Below are positions 9,297 to 16,280 of a stretch of 36,382 bases of DNA, one piece after another. A program made the position numbers and the translations under genes. Location of the stretch: NCBI GenBank assembly GCA_964414715.1, contig CAYPXN010000084.1, forward strand, positions 1-36,382, written 5' to 3'. Position 1 is the stretch's first letter; every line of letters starts with the position of its first letter. The notes beneath the pieces are model-generated. The model made no database searches. It was not told the origin of the DNA and was given only the letters and a program-made list of their open reading frames with translations. The DNA comes from CAYPXN01 sp964414715. GTDB taxonomy: Bacteria > UBA10199 > JADFYH01.

Positions 9297-11123
9297 ATGA
9301 GAAGTGATGTCTTACGATCGGGGTTGAGACTTTTTTTGATAGGCCTGTTTTCTCTCGGTCTTACCTTCTTTTTTTATATTTCCCATCAACTCAAAGAAAT
9401 CAAAGATCCCCTCATTCGTTTTTTGAAAAGCCAGATTCAGGGAGACATTCAAATTACAGAAGCCAAAGTTTCATTTTTTCCTCCCGGAATAAAGCTGAAG
9501 GGCATCAAGCTGTTTGCTCCCAATGAAACAGAGCCTGCAGCGGATATTGAAAAGGCGGATTTGGGTTTTAAAATTTTCCCTCTGATCCATAAAAATATCG
9601 AAACGAGGATTTTTATCAAAAAACCCCAAATTAACATGGTTTTGGGAATTGATGGGAAAAATAATTTTGAAAAGATTTTTGAACCCTTGCTGACAGGTCA
9701 GAAAAATTCTCCTGCAACGCTGACTGAAAACTTGTGGTGGAAGCGTCTTTCCGTGGATAGACTCGTGATTTCGGATGCCCGTTTTTCTTCTAGTGATGCC
9801 CGAAATGCCACTCCGACTGAAATTCAGAATCTGGATGTGGAGGCAAATGATATCCGTCTGGAATCTTCTGATCTCCCCGCACGGATTAAAGTCAGTTTTG
9901 ATTTACCCCGCATTAGCCGTAAAAGTGTAAAGATTCAATTGGCCTTGCAACATGATCTGAAACAGGAATTACTTAAGGTTCAAGAAGGGAGTATTAAATG
10001 GGGTTCTGCAGATATGCTGCTCGGTGGACAAATACTTTTGCCCAAAGATTCCCGAAAAAATGTGGAGCTTGACCTCAATTTTTCACTGTCGAACCTTGAT
10101 TTTAAGGATTTTGCAAAAATACTTACGAATCCCTTGCCTGTATTGGGAGATATTTCTTGGCAGGGGAAAATTTCCGGGACTGCTTTTGCTCCCGTTCTGA
10201 ATTTGCAGCTGGATTCCCGAAAATTGATTGTGAACAACCAGGAAATTTCAAGGTTCCATGCGGAAATACAGAGAAAAGACAAGGTGATTGAAATATCAAA
10301 AGCCCAAATGGATGTTCTGGGTGGGGGAGTTGATGGAACGGGAACCTTGTTGCCTGAAAAAACCGTATCAGGAAGTTTTAAACTGAATCTGAAAAGTTTG
10401 AGTGTGGCGGCTATTAGCGGGAAACCTCATCCTGCAAGACTTTCCGGAACTCTTGATGTGAAGGCGAGCAATGTGGGTGAAATTCATTCGCTGTCCGGTG
10501 AGGGGGATGTGAGTGTGGGCCCGATTCCTTTGCCCGTGATCAATCTCCGAGATAAATTGAAAATTGCAGAAATTATTTCCGATGCAGCCTTGCAAGACAA
10601 GGCGATGAATTTGGCTTTTCTTTCCACGAGTGCCAATGTGATTGGAACTCAAGTGGATAGCTTGAATGCTCATGTTATTTTTAGCGGAGAAGATTTAACT
10701 CTAAATCCTTATCGTTTGGCGAATTCCTTTTTTTCCGCCTCCGGTGAAGCGACTCTCAAAAACCAAAAAAACCTTCGTGCTTCGGGAATTGCCACTTTAA
10801 GTACTGCGGTGACTACTTTACTCATTCCGGATCACAATTTCAGATCGGCCTTGACCGGAGGAAAGGGAGCTTTGTCGGTCCCTTTTCATGTAACCGGAAC
10901 AGTGGATAATCCTGAATTTGCAGTGGATGCAGCCTATTTCAAGAATTTGATTGCAAAAGCGGCCGCCGCTACACTCAAGAGTTTGATTTTGGGAGATCAA
11001 AAGCCAGGAGATTTTTTGAATTCCGCTCTTCAGGGAAACCCTCTGGGTAACTTGCCTCTTCCACAAAAATCCCAAAAAAATTCCAAACCCAAAAATTTTG
11101 AGCAATTTTTATTTGGACATTAA
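9297..11123 (+). CDS. AsmA-like envelope protein
   Basis: The protein has 608 residues. One N-terminal membrane helix (about residues 8-28, LFLIGLFSLGLTFFFYI) anchors it in the inner membrane; the rest should be periplasmic. The order of features matches the AsmA/DUF748 group: a VKDPLIR-like segment after the anchor, a region reading ITEAKVSFFPPGIKLKGIKL, then long beta-rich repeats, and a C-terminal block with NPEFAVDAAYFKNLI. Family members form long hydrophobic grooves and are linked to phospholipid movement to the outer membrane; that role is by analogy. It is divergent from the protease/barrel gene, with 111 bases between starts that must hold both promoters. The ATG has no clear ribosome site. 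It converges on cysQ. Confidence 0.8.
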   Translation: MRSDVLRSGLRLFLIGLFSLGLTFFFYISHQLKEIKDPLIRFLKSQIQGDIQITEAKVSFFPPGIKLKGIKLFAPNETEPAADIEKADLGFKIFPLIHKNIETRIFIKKPQINMVLGIDGKNNFEKIFEPLLTGQKNSPATLTENLWWKRLSVDRLVISDARFSSSDARNATPTEIQNLDVEANDIRLESSDLPARIKVSFDLPRISRKSVKIQLALQHDLKQELLKVQEGSIKWGSADMLLGGQILLPKDSRKNVELDLNFSLSNLDFKDFAKILTNPLPVLGDISWQGKISGTAFAPVLNLQLDSRKLIVNNQEISRFHAEIQRKDKVIEISKAQMDVLGGGVDGTGTLLPEKTVSGSFKLNLKSLSVAAISGKPHPARLSGTLDVKASNVGEIHSLSGEGDVSVGPIPLPVINLRDKLKIAEIISDAALQDKAMNLAFLSTSANVIGTQVDSLNAHVIFSGEDLTLNPYRLANSFFSASGEATLKNQKNLRASGIATLSTAVTTLLIPDHNFRSALTGGKGALSVPFHVTGTVDNPEFAVDAAYFKNLIAKAAAATLKSLILGDQKPGDFLNSALQGNPLGNLPLPQKSQKNSKPKNFEQFLFGH

Positions 11124-11126
11124 GAC

Positions 11127-11156
11127 ATAAAGTTTTCTTGATAAAGAATACTTTAT
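11127..11156. terminator. AT-rich bidirectional hairpin between convergent genes
   Basis: Arms ATAAAGT/ACTTTAT with an inner TTCTT/AAGAA give a stem-loop that sits between the AsmA-like stop codon and the cysQ stop codon and overlaps the latter. It is followed by TATTTTG on the plus strand. Low GC makes it weak. Confidence 0.45.
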
Positions 11157-11962
11157 ATTTTGTTTTCTCCCAACCACTCCACCCATTTCTGATGTTGGGT
11201 GCCGTTGCTGGCCAAAGTTTTGGCATTGTGGGAGTAGGGAGCTTTGAGATCAGAGTAGTCGAGTGCTTTTCCATCGATGCGTGTGAAAATTCCACCGGCT
11301 TCTTCCAGAATCACTTGTGGAGCACAGGTGTCCCAGACATGCACGCTATGATGATTGAGGTACACATCCGCTTTTTTCTGGATCACATAACTTACTTTAA
11401 TTCCCACGCTGTTGATGGGATCCAAAACCGGACATGCAAAATGCTTTTTGATTTTTTCAAGGGTGCTTGAAGGAAAACCGGTGGAAACAATCAAAGGCAT
11501 TTCGTTTGACTCTTTTCGATTCGATACATTCAGAATTTTTCGGAAAGGACCCTGGAGTTTGTAAGCTTGTTCTCCCTTGAGTGCGCAATAGATGCTTTTA
11601 TCCAAAGGATCTGCAACGACTCCGAGGTGAGGCTGCCCACTTTGAAGCAGTCCCATCATCACGCAAAATCCGGGGATTTTTTTGGCGAAGGCTTTTGTGC
11701 CGTCCAAAGGATCAATCAACCAAACGTATTCGGATTTTTCATTGCCAATGAGGCCATATTCTTCCGTGAGAATGGCGTGATTTGGAAAATTTTTCAGAAG
11801 TCCTTCGCGGATAATTTGATCCGCGGCAAGATCAGCTGTGGTGACGGGGCTTTTATCTTCTTTTTTTTCAGTGGTGAAATCGGTTTTGAGGATTTCAGAA
11901 ACTTTCTGAGATGCAAGATCCGCAATTTCGAGGGCTTTTTCGAGAAATGTATTTTCCATCAT
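11153..11962 (-). CDS. cysQ: 3'(2'),5'-bisphosphate nucleotidase (CysQ)
   Basis: The protein has 269 residues, usual for the inositol-monophosphatase superfamily. It hydrolyses 3'-phosphoadenosine 5'-phosphate (PAP) to AMP, clearing a product of sulfate assimilation. Metal-binding motifs are intact: TEEYG (E67-E68), WLIDPLDGTKAF (D84, D87) and HVWDTCAPQVILEEAGG (D211). Context decides CysQ over a plain inositol phosphatase: it lies 3 bases after cysH in the DUF4202-cysC-cysH-cysQ operon. Two adjacent ATG codons could start it; the difference is one residue. The pairing with APS kinase suggests PAPS is made in this cell, since PAP would not arise otherwise. Confidence 0.9.
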   Translation of the reverse strand: MMENTFLEKALEIADLASQKVSEILKTDFTTEKKEDKSPVTTADLAADQIIREGLLKNFPNHAILTEEYGLIGNEKSEYVWLIDPLDGTKAFAKKIPGFCVMMGLLQSGQPHLGVVADPLDKSIYCALKGEQAYKLQGPFRKILNVSNRKESNEMPLIVSTGFPSSTLEKIKKHFACPVLDPINSVGIKVSYVIQKKADVYLNHHSVHVWDTCAPQVILEEAGGIFTRIDGKALDYSDLKAPYSHNAKTLASNGTQHQKWVEWLGENKI

Positions 11963-11965
11963 TGC

Positions 11966-12724
11966 TCACACTTCATCTTTTTTTACCACGTGCAAGCCGC
12001 ATTCCTTGTTTGCGTCAGGATCGAGGGCATTGAACCAGCGCCAACGACCTGCTCGGCGTGCTTCGTAGGGACCGATGGGTGTTGTACAGATCACACAGCC
12101 GAGTGATTCATAATACCAACCCTCCTGATTCCAGTTGAGAAGCTTATGTACGGGAACTTGATTGGCTTGGGCGTATTCACGCAGTTGTTTTTCGGTCCAG
12201 CTTACCAAGGGCGCGATTTTCAAAATCGGACGCTTGTCTTTTCCATGATGAATGATTTCAAACCGCGAGGTATTAGCACGTGCTTTGGATTGATCTGCAC
12301 GCAAACCGGTCAACCAGACATCTACTGTATCCAAAACTCTTTCATTGGGTTCAACTTTTCGTACATCGCAGCAGAGTTCCTGTTTTTCCTTGCTGTCGAA
12401 AAACATGTATTCCCCGTGTTCCGAAATAATTTTGTGAAGTTTTTTTGGATCAGGTTGAATACGCTCGACCTTGATTTTGTATTTTTTTTCTACTTCATCG
12501 AAAAGTTCGTAGGTTTCTTTGAAGAGACGAAGGGTGTCGATGGTGAACACTCGCGGTTTTACACCGCTCTTGGAGGCAAGGTCGATCATGACCGAACCCG
12601 TCAGTTGACCACTCGTTCCAATGGCTGCGCGATTTCCGAAGCGAGTAAAAACTTCTTTCATGAGATCCCGAGGATCCGAAATTTTTTCGAGTTCGCTGAT
12701 AAGATTTTGATTAATTTCGTTCAT
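11966..12724 (-). CDS. cysH: APS/PAPS reductase of the iron-sulfur (CC...CxxC) type
   Basis: The protein has 252 residues from an ATG with AGGAGGAG just upstream; a longer frame with 24 extra residues lies over a repeat and is unlikely. It reduces adenylyl sulfate (APS) or PAPS to sulfite using thioredoxin. Cysteine pairs C118-C119 (ELCCDVRKVEP) and C210/C213 (GCVICTTP) are the ligands of the [4Fe-4S] cluster of assimilatory APS reductases. The catalytic cysteine is C242 in the C-terminal ECGLH. The PP-loop reads GTSGQLTGS instead of the common SGGxDS form. Presence of a separate APS kinase and CysQ leaves open whether APS or PAPS is the substrate; the Fe-S cluster favours APS. Its ribosome site lies in the arm of a palindromic repeat. 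Confidence 0.92.
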   Translation of the reverse strand: MNEINQNLISELEKISDPRDLMKEVFTRFGNRAAIGTSGQLTGSVMIDLASKSGVKPRVFTIDTLRLFKETYELFDEVEKKYKIKVERIQPDPKKLHKIISEHGEYMFFDSKEKQELCCDVRKVEPNERVLDTVDVWLTGLRADQSKARANTSRFEIIHHGKDKRPILKIAPLVSWTEKQLREYAQANQVPVHKLLNWNQEGWYYESLGCVICTTPIGPYEARRAGRWRWFNALDPDANKECGLHVVKKDEV

Positions 12725-12730
12725 GAATCT

Positions 12731-12754
12731 CCTCCTCTTCAGATGAAGAGGAGG
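12731..12754. repeat. Palindrome covering the cysH ribosome site
   Basis: Perfect 10-base arms (CCTCCTCTTC and its complement) around AGAT. Read on the minus strand, the downstream arm contains the GAGGAGGAG ribosome site of cysH. A second inner inverted pair (GTTGTGA/TCACAAC) follows within the next 60 bases, the same layout as the repeats at 15822 and 16184. Confidence 0.75.
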
Positions 12755-12883
12755 TCGGGAGGAGTTGTGATTCTTGCGTGCACTCGCTTGCTTCACAACG
12801 CCCCCTATCCCTCTCTTCTATCTGTTTCTTAAATGACAGGGATTGCACCTGACATTATAAAGTCAGAAGGAGAGAGGTGCTAA

Positions 12884-12907
12884 CCCCCTCTTAATCTTAA
12901 GAGGGGG
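12884..12907. repeat. Palindrome between cysC and cysH
   Basis: Perfect arms of 11 bases (CCCCCTCTTAA and complement) around TC, just after the cysC stop on the minus strand. With the 12731 palindrome it bounds the whole cysC-cysH gap, which contains a further GCACCT/AGGTGC inverted pair. It belongs to the same pyrimidine-rich/purine-rich palindrome family as the plus-strand copies. Confidence 0.7.
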
Positions 12908-12917
12908 GAATAAGAGG

Positions 12918-13523
12918 TTATATAATACCCTTCTCCTGCAGTAATTGTAGCACTTTTTTCGTGCTTTCTTCCAAAGTTTCTTTGCCGGTATGCAATACGA
13001 GCTCGGGTTTATCCGGAGCTTCATAGGGAGCAGAGATGCCAGTGAATTCTGGGATTTGTCCTGCACGCGCTTTTTTATAGAGACCTTTGGGATCTCGTGC
13101 TTCACATTCTTCTACCGAAGCGGCGCAATAAATTTCAAAAAATTGTCCTTCTGGAACGAGTTTGCGGGCGAGATCGCGATCTGCTTTATAAGGTGAAATA
13201 AAAGCAGTGAGAGTGACGACATTTGATTCACAAAAAAGTTTTGCCACTTCGCCGATGCGTCGGATGTTTTCTTTACGATCATCCGGAGAGAAACCGAGAT
13301 TTGAATTCAAGCCTTGTCGAATATTGTCACCATCGAGAACATAAGAGTAAAGTCCATTTTCGACCAGGGCGAGCTCTACTTCGCGAGCGACCGTGGATTT
13401 TCCAGAGGCTGAAAGACCTGTAAACCAGATTACAGCACCTTGTTGACCAAGAGCTTCCCGACGTTGATCGGCAGTGAGTTTACCATGATGCCAGGTAAGG
13501 TTTTTTGATTTGGGTTCAGACAT
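12918..13523 (-). CDS. cysC: Adenylyl-sulfate kinase (APS kinase)
   Basis: The protein has 201 residues, the standard length. It phosphorylates APS at the 3' position with ATP to make PAPS. The Walker A loop is GLSASGKST (36-44). DGDNIRQGLNSNLGFS and DDRKENIRRIGE are the APS-binding signatures, and FISPYKADRD and GLYKKARAGQIPEFTGISAPYE are the usual later motifs. The start is set by AAGGAG 6 bases before the ATG. It is a free-standing enzyme, not fused to ATP sulfurylase, which is encoded on the other strand at 20808. It lies between DUF4202 and cysH in the minus-strand operon. Confidence 0.95.
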   Translation of the reverse strand: MSEPKSKNLTWHHGKLTADQRREALGQQGAVIWFTGLSASGKSTVAREVELALVENGLYSYVLDGDNIRQGLNSNLGFSPDDRKENIRRIGEVAKLFCESNVVTLTAFISPYKADRDLARKLVPEGQFFEIYCAASVEECEARDPKGLYKKARAGQIPEFTGISAPYEAPDKPELVLHTGKETLEESTKKVLQLLQEKGII

Positions 13524-13594
13524 TGTTGACTCCTTTTAGGGTTGTTTAAGCAGGTTCTGGCCCTACAATAAAATCCGGGGGCCTTACAAGATCA

Positions 13595-14176
13595 TTATTT
13601 GAGGGAATTTTGTATCAAATCGAGTTCTGCAGGAGGAAAAGGGAGTTGTAAGGCAAACGTTTTTGCTTTTTCACTCATCTTCGCCCAGGTTTTTTGGATG
13701 ATGCCGGGTATTTTTTCTGGAGCTGTTTTTTTAACAAAATCTGCAAACTGATATTCCAGAAAAACCAGACAAAGAGCGTCTTCTATGATTTGCGTATCGG
13801 GATCTTTGAGGTTTTTTTTCAGATTGATGGACTTCACTTTTTCGATCGTTTCAACATCGTAGCCTACTTCTTGCAAAATTTTTTCAGCTTCGTCTGCGTG
13901 ATATTGGTAAAGAAATTTTCGCCATTTCAAATAGCCGATGCGGCCTTCTTCGAAGTTTGTACGTGGAATTTCCCAACGCTTTAAATGTTGACAGCGGGAA
14001 GCCAACAAAAGAGCTTCTGAAGCTTCAGGGTTGAGTTTTTTTACCCAATCAGTGAGACGCTCGGCATAAAGAAGCTCGCGGGGGTAGGAGGTTTTTTCCC
14101 AAATTTCCTGATGAGGATCTTGGGCGTTTTCACGGTCAAAAGCTTCGAAGGCCTGTTGTAACTTATTGATATTCAT
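13595..14176 (-). CDS. DUF4202 family protein
   Basis: The protein has 193 residues. I recognise the DUF4202 pattern: FDRENAQDP near the N-terminus, SRCQHLKRWEIPRTNF, GYLKWRKFLYQYHADEA, IEDALCLVFLEYQF and KTWAKMSE. The His/Arg-rich QHLKRWEIPR segment and the HADEA segment could be metal ligands, giving an HD-like look; this is inference. The biochemical role is not known to me. Members are often found next to sulfate-assimilation genes, and here it is the first gene of the cysC-cysH-cysQ operon, so a role in sulfur metabolism is likely. The ATG lacks a strong ribosome site. Confidence 0.85.
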   Translation of the reverse strand: MNINKLQQAFEAFDRENAQDPHQEIWEKTSYPRELLYAERLTDWVKKLNPEASEALLLASRCQHLKRWEIPRTNFEEGRIGYLKWRKFLYQYHADEAEKILQEVGYDVETIEKVKSINLKKNLKDPDTQIIEDALCLVFLEYQFADFVKKTAPEKIPGIIQKTWAKMSEKAKTFALQLPFPPAELDLIQNSLK

Positions 14177-14197
14177 AACTTTTAGAATTTTAAAAAT

Positions 14198-14226
14198 GTC
14201 ATAAACTGAAAGTGTAGCCTTGACAA
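14198..14226 (-). promoter_or_regulatory. Candidate sigma-70 promoter of the DUF4202-cysCHQ operon
   Basis: On the minus strand TTGTCA, 17 bases, TATGAC. The gene start is about 22 bases further on. Its -35 box overlaps the -35 box of the divergent promoter inside the small palindrome CCTTGACAAGG (14218-14228). Confidence 0.5.
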
Positions 14227-14246
14227 GGACTTCTGCATTCTATAAT
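14220..14246 (+). promoter_or_regulatory. Candidate sigma-70 promoter of the SAM-I-controlled operon
   Basis: Consensus TTGACA and consensus TATAAT, but separated by only 15 bases rather than 17. It lies about 150 bases before the SAM-I aptamer. It shares its -35 region with the opposite promoter, so one regulator or polymerase could choose between the two operons. Confidence 0.55.
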
Positions 14247-14283
14247 GCTGGTTGTCTTGAAAATTTTGGATTTTTTGCAGAAA

Positions 14284-14394
14284 TGCATGAGATGCAAGGC
14301 AAGGTCGAGAGAATGACCGCAGCGTACTGAAAAGTACGTGAGGATCATGAACGAGAACTTACGCAGCAGGTCATCATTTATGTGAAAAATCACT
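14284..14394 (+). other. Structured leader segment upstream of the SAM-I aptamer
   Basis: Four small stem-loops follow one another: TGCAT/ATGCA, GGTC/GACC, CGTACT/AGTACG closed by a GAAA tetraloop at 14323-14338, and GTGA/TCAC. No credible reading frame is seen. It may be a dispersed repeat element or part of the regulatory RNA. The SAM-I aptamer does not need it. Confidence 0.45.
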
Positions 14395-14395
14395 G

Positions 14396-14506
14396 TCTTA
14401 TCCAGAGCAGGTGAGGGAATGGCCCGGTGACCCTGCAGCAACCGTCCACATCAGATGGATAGGTGCTAATTCCTTCTTTCAGCCTAAGGCGGAGAGAGAG
14501 ATAAGG
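14396..14506 (+). promoter_or_regulatory. SAM-I (S-box) riboswitch aptamer
   Basis: The order and content match the SAM-I consensus. P1 is CTTATC (14397-14402) with GATAAG (14500-14505). After it come CAGAGCAGGTGAGGGAATGG, then CCCGGTGA, GCAACC, GGTGCTAATTCC and the closing purine-rich GAGAGAGATAAG. Binding of S-adenosylmethionine should stabilise P1 and allow the terminator that follows. AAGGAGAG (14503-14510) can instead pair with CTCTTCTT (14522-14529) in the terminator, a natural antiterminator. It therefore turns the operon off when SAM is plentiful, tying these genes to methionine supply. Confidence 0.95.
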
Positions 14507-14519
14507 AGAGTTAATAGAG

Positions 14520-14574
14520 TCCTCTTCTTAATCGGTATATATCTGGATGCCGACTGAGAAGAGGATTTTTTTTT
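14520..14574 (+). terminator. Riboswitch-controlled intrinsic terminator
   Basis: A stem of 16 base pairs with one mismatch (TCCTCTTC...TCGG with CCGA...GAAGAGGA) is followed by nine T. The GGAGAA ribosome site of the next gene begins directly after the T run. It is the expression platform of the SAM-I riboswitch. Confidence 0.95.
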
Positions 14575-14583
14575 GGAGAAATT

Positions 14584-15816
14584 ATGTCATTAGTCAAAGG
14601 ATTAAAATGTAGGGAGTGCGGCCATCTTTATCCGGTGGCGCCTACTCATGTCTGTGAATATTGTTTTGGTCCCTTGGAAGTGGACTACAACTACGAGGAA
14701 ATTCAAAAAGTTCTCACGCGTGAAAAAATTCAGAGTCGCCCCAAAACCATGTGGCGTTATCGTGAGCTTCTTCCTATTGATGGAGAACCGACTGTGGGTA
14801 CTCAGGCCGGCTTTACTCCCCTTGTTCGTGCAAACAACTTGGCGAAGCGTTTGGGAGTGAAAGAACTCTATATCAAGAATGATGCAGTTTGCTATCCGAC
14901 CTTGTCCTTCAAAGATCGCGTGGTGTCGGTGGCACTTTCAAAAGCAAAAGAATTTGGATTTACCACGGCGGCTTGTGCCTCGACGGGAAATCTTGCGAAT
15001 TCTGTGGCAGCCAATGCGGCTTCTGCAGGTTTGAATAGTTATGTGTTTATTCCGCATGACCTCGAAGCGGGCAAGGTTCTTGGCACTCTCGTTTATGGTA
15101 CCCATTTGGTTGGCATTCGGGGAACTTATGATGAAGTGAATCGTCTCTGCAGCGAAATTGGTGCAAAATATAAATGGGCTTTCGTGAATATCAATATTCG
15201 TCCTTATTATGCGGAAGGTTCCAAGACGCTTTTCTATGAAACCATGGAGCAATTGGGTTGGAAGACTCCCCAGAACGTGGTGGTTCCCATGGCTAGTGGG
15301 TCTTTGTTGACCAAGGTTTGGAAGGCTGCCAAAGAATTTGAAAAAATTGGACTGATCGAGAAAGCAACTTGCAAAGTTTACGGCGCGCAAGCGACCGGTT
15401 GTTCACCGATTTCTACTTCGGTGAAAAATGGCTGGGAACTTTTCAAGCCGGTAAAACCCAACACGATTGCGAAGTCTCTTGCGATTGGAAATCCTGCCGA
15501 TGGTTTTTATGCGAATAAGGCCATCCATGAATCCGGTGGATGGAGTGAAGTTGTGAGCGATGATGAAATCGTGGAAGCGATCAAACTTTTGGCCAGCACC
15601 GAAGGAATTTTCGCGGAAACTGCGGGCGGTGTGACCTTGGGTGTTGCGAAGAAACTCATCGAGCAGGGAAAAATTTCCAAAGACGAGTCGATTGTAGTGT
15701 GTATCACCGGCAATGGCTTGAAAACTCAGGAAGCTGTTGCCGCTCATGTGGGAAGCCCGACAATTATCAATGCGAAACTCGCTGAGTTTGATGCGGTAGT
15801 GGAGACAATGAAATAA
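14584..15816 (+). CDS. Threonine-synthase-like PLP enzyme under SAM-I control
   Basis: The protein has 410 residues. By family it would convert O-phosphohomoserine to threonine. An N-terminal zinc ribbon (C9, C12, C24, C27) is typical of the archaeal/plant-type subgroup. The PLP lysine is K110 in LSFKDR; ACASTGNLANS binds the PLP phosphate, and ITGNGLK is the usual C-terminal motif. The SAM-I riboswitch and the genes that follow (NIL protein, cysteine-synthase-like, JAMM peptidase, sulfur carrier) argue that it acts in methionine rather than threonine synthesis. A reasonable inference is use of O-phosphohomoserine and carrier-bound sulfide to make homocysteine. Plain threonine synthase remains possible. 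The ribosome site is GGAGAA, 3 bases from the ATG. Confidence 0.85.
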   Translation: MSLVKGLKCRECGHLYPVAPTHVCEYCFGPLEVDYNYEEIQKVLTREKIQSRPKTMWRYRELLPIDGEPTVGTQAGFTPLVRANNLAKRLGVKELYIKNDAVCYPTLSFKDRVVSVALSKAKEFGFTTAACASTGNLANSVAANAASAGLNSYVFIPHDLEAGKVLGTLVYGTHLVGIRGTYDEVNRLCSEIGAKYKWAFVNINIRPYYAEGSKTLFYETMEQLGWKTPQNVVVPMASGSLLTKVWKAAKEFEKIGLIEKATCKVYGAQATGCSPISTSVKNGWELFKPVKPNTIAKSLAIGNPADGFYANKAIHESGGWSEVVSDDEIVEAIKLLASTEGIFAETAGGVTLGVAKKLIEQGKISKDESIVVCITGNGLKTQEAVAAHVGSPTIINAKLAEFDAVVETMK

Positions 15817-15821
15817 TACTT

Positions 15822-15906
15822 CCCCTCTTAGATAAGGAGGGGATCGAGGGGAGGTCTGATAATTGGAATAGACCTCACCCTAACCCTCTCCTTAAAAAGG
15901 AGAGGG
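15822..15906. repeat. Composite palindromic repeat, copy 1 in the sulfur operon
   Basis: Three stem-loops in a row: a left one of CCCCTC-TTA/TAAGGAGGGG, an inner GAGGTCT/AGACCTC, and a right one with perfect arms CCCTCTCCTT/AAGGAGAGGG. It fills nearly the whole gap between the thrC-like gene and the NIL gene. The separate AAGGAG that serves the NIL gene begins 5 bases after it. Confidence 0.85.
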
Positions 15907-15923
15907 GATAAAAGGAGAACTCA

Positions 15924-16175
15924 ATGTCCAACACAGTAAGAAGAAAAGTTTATCTGACCTTTCCAGCAACGAAAACCAAAGAAGCCATTATCTGTGACAT
16001 GTACGACCAATATAAAATTCGTTTCAATATTCGCAATTCTTCCGTAACCCAAGAAGTGGGAATTATTGCTCTCGAACTCGAAGGTCCCGAAGACAAAATG
16101 AATGAAGCTTTGAAGTATTTCGAGTCTCGCGGTGTTTTGGTAGAACCTGTAGAAATGGATGTGATTGCGGGGTAA
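15924..16175 (+). CDS. Stand-alone NIL-domain protein
   Basis: The protein has 83 residues and is essentially one NIL domain, the ferredoxin-fold ligand-binding domain found at the C-terminus of the methionine transporter ATPase MetN. Typical features are VYLTFPATKTKEAIICDM at the N-terminus, the NIRNSSVTQEVGIIALELEG core, and a closing ESRGVLVEPVE strand. As a separate protein it is known in methionine/homocysteine biosynthesis neighbourhoods, where it probably binds methionine or a sulfur intermediate; the exact role is inferred. The start is supported by AAAGGAG 7 bases upstream. It lies between two copies of the composite palindromic repeat. Confidence 0.85.
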   Translation: MSNTVRRKVYLTFPATKTKEAIICDMYDQYKIRFNIRNSSVTQEVGIIALELEGPEDKMNEALKYFESRGVLVEPVEMDVIAG

Positions 16176-16183
16176 CTTATTTT

Positions 16184-16270
16184 CCCCTCCTTAGATAAGG
16201 AGGGGATTCAGGGGAGGTCTGACAATTTGATCAGACCTCTCCCCGACCCTCTCCTTAGCTAAGGAGAGGG
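16184..16270. repeat. Composite palindromic repeat, copy 2 in the sulfur operon
   Basis: Same three-part layout as the 15822 copy, better preserved. The left hairpin has perfect 10-base arms (CCCCTCCTTA); the inner pair is GGGGA-GGTCTGA with TCAGACC-TCTCCCC; the right palindrome is perfect over 24 bases (16247-16270). The last GGGAG of the right arm acts as ribosome site for the next gene, 8 bases before its ATG. Confidence 0.9.
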
Positions 16271-16280
16271 AGTTTAATTT

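Noticed and set aside
12725..12796. 24-residue N-terminal extension of cysH
   Set aside because: It is translated from repeat sequence; the internal ATG has a strong ribosome site and matches the family length.
12146..12832. 228-codon open frame on the plus strand
   Set aside because: Antisense to cysH and running into the palindromic repeats; Phe-rich shadow.
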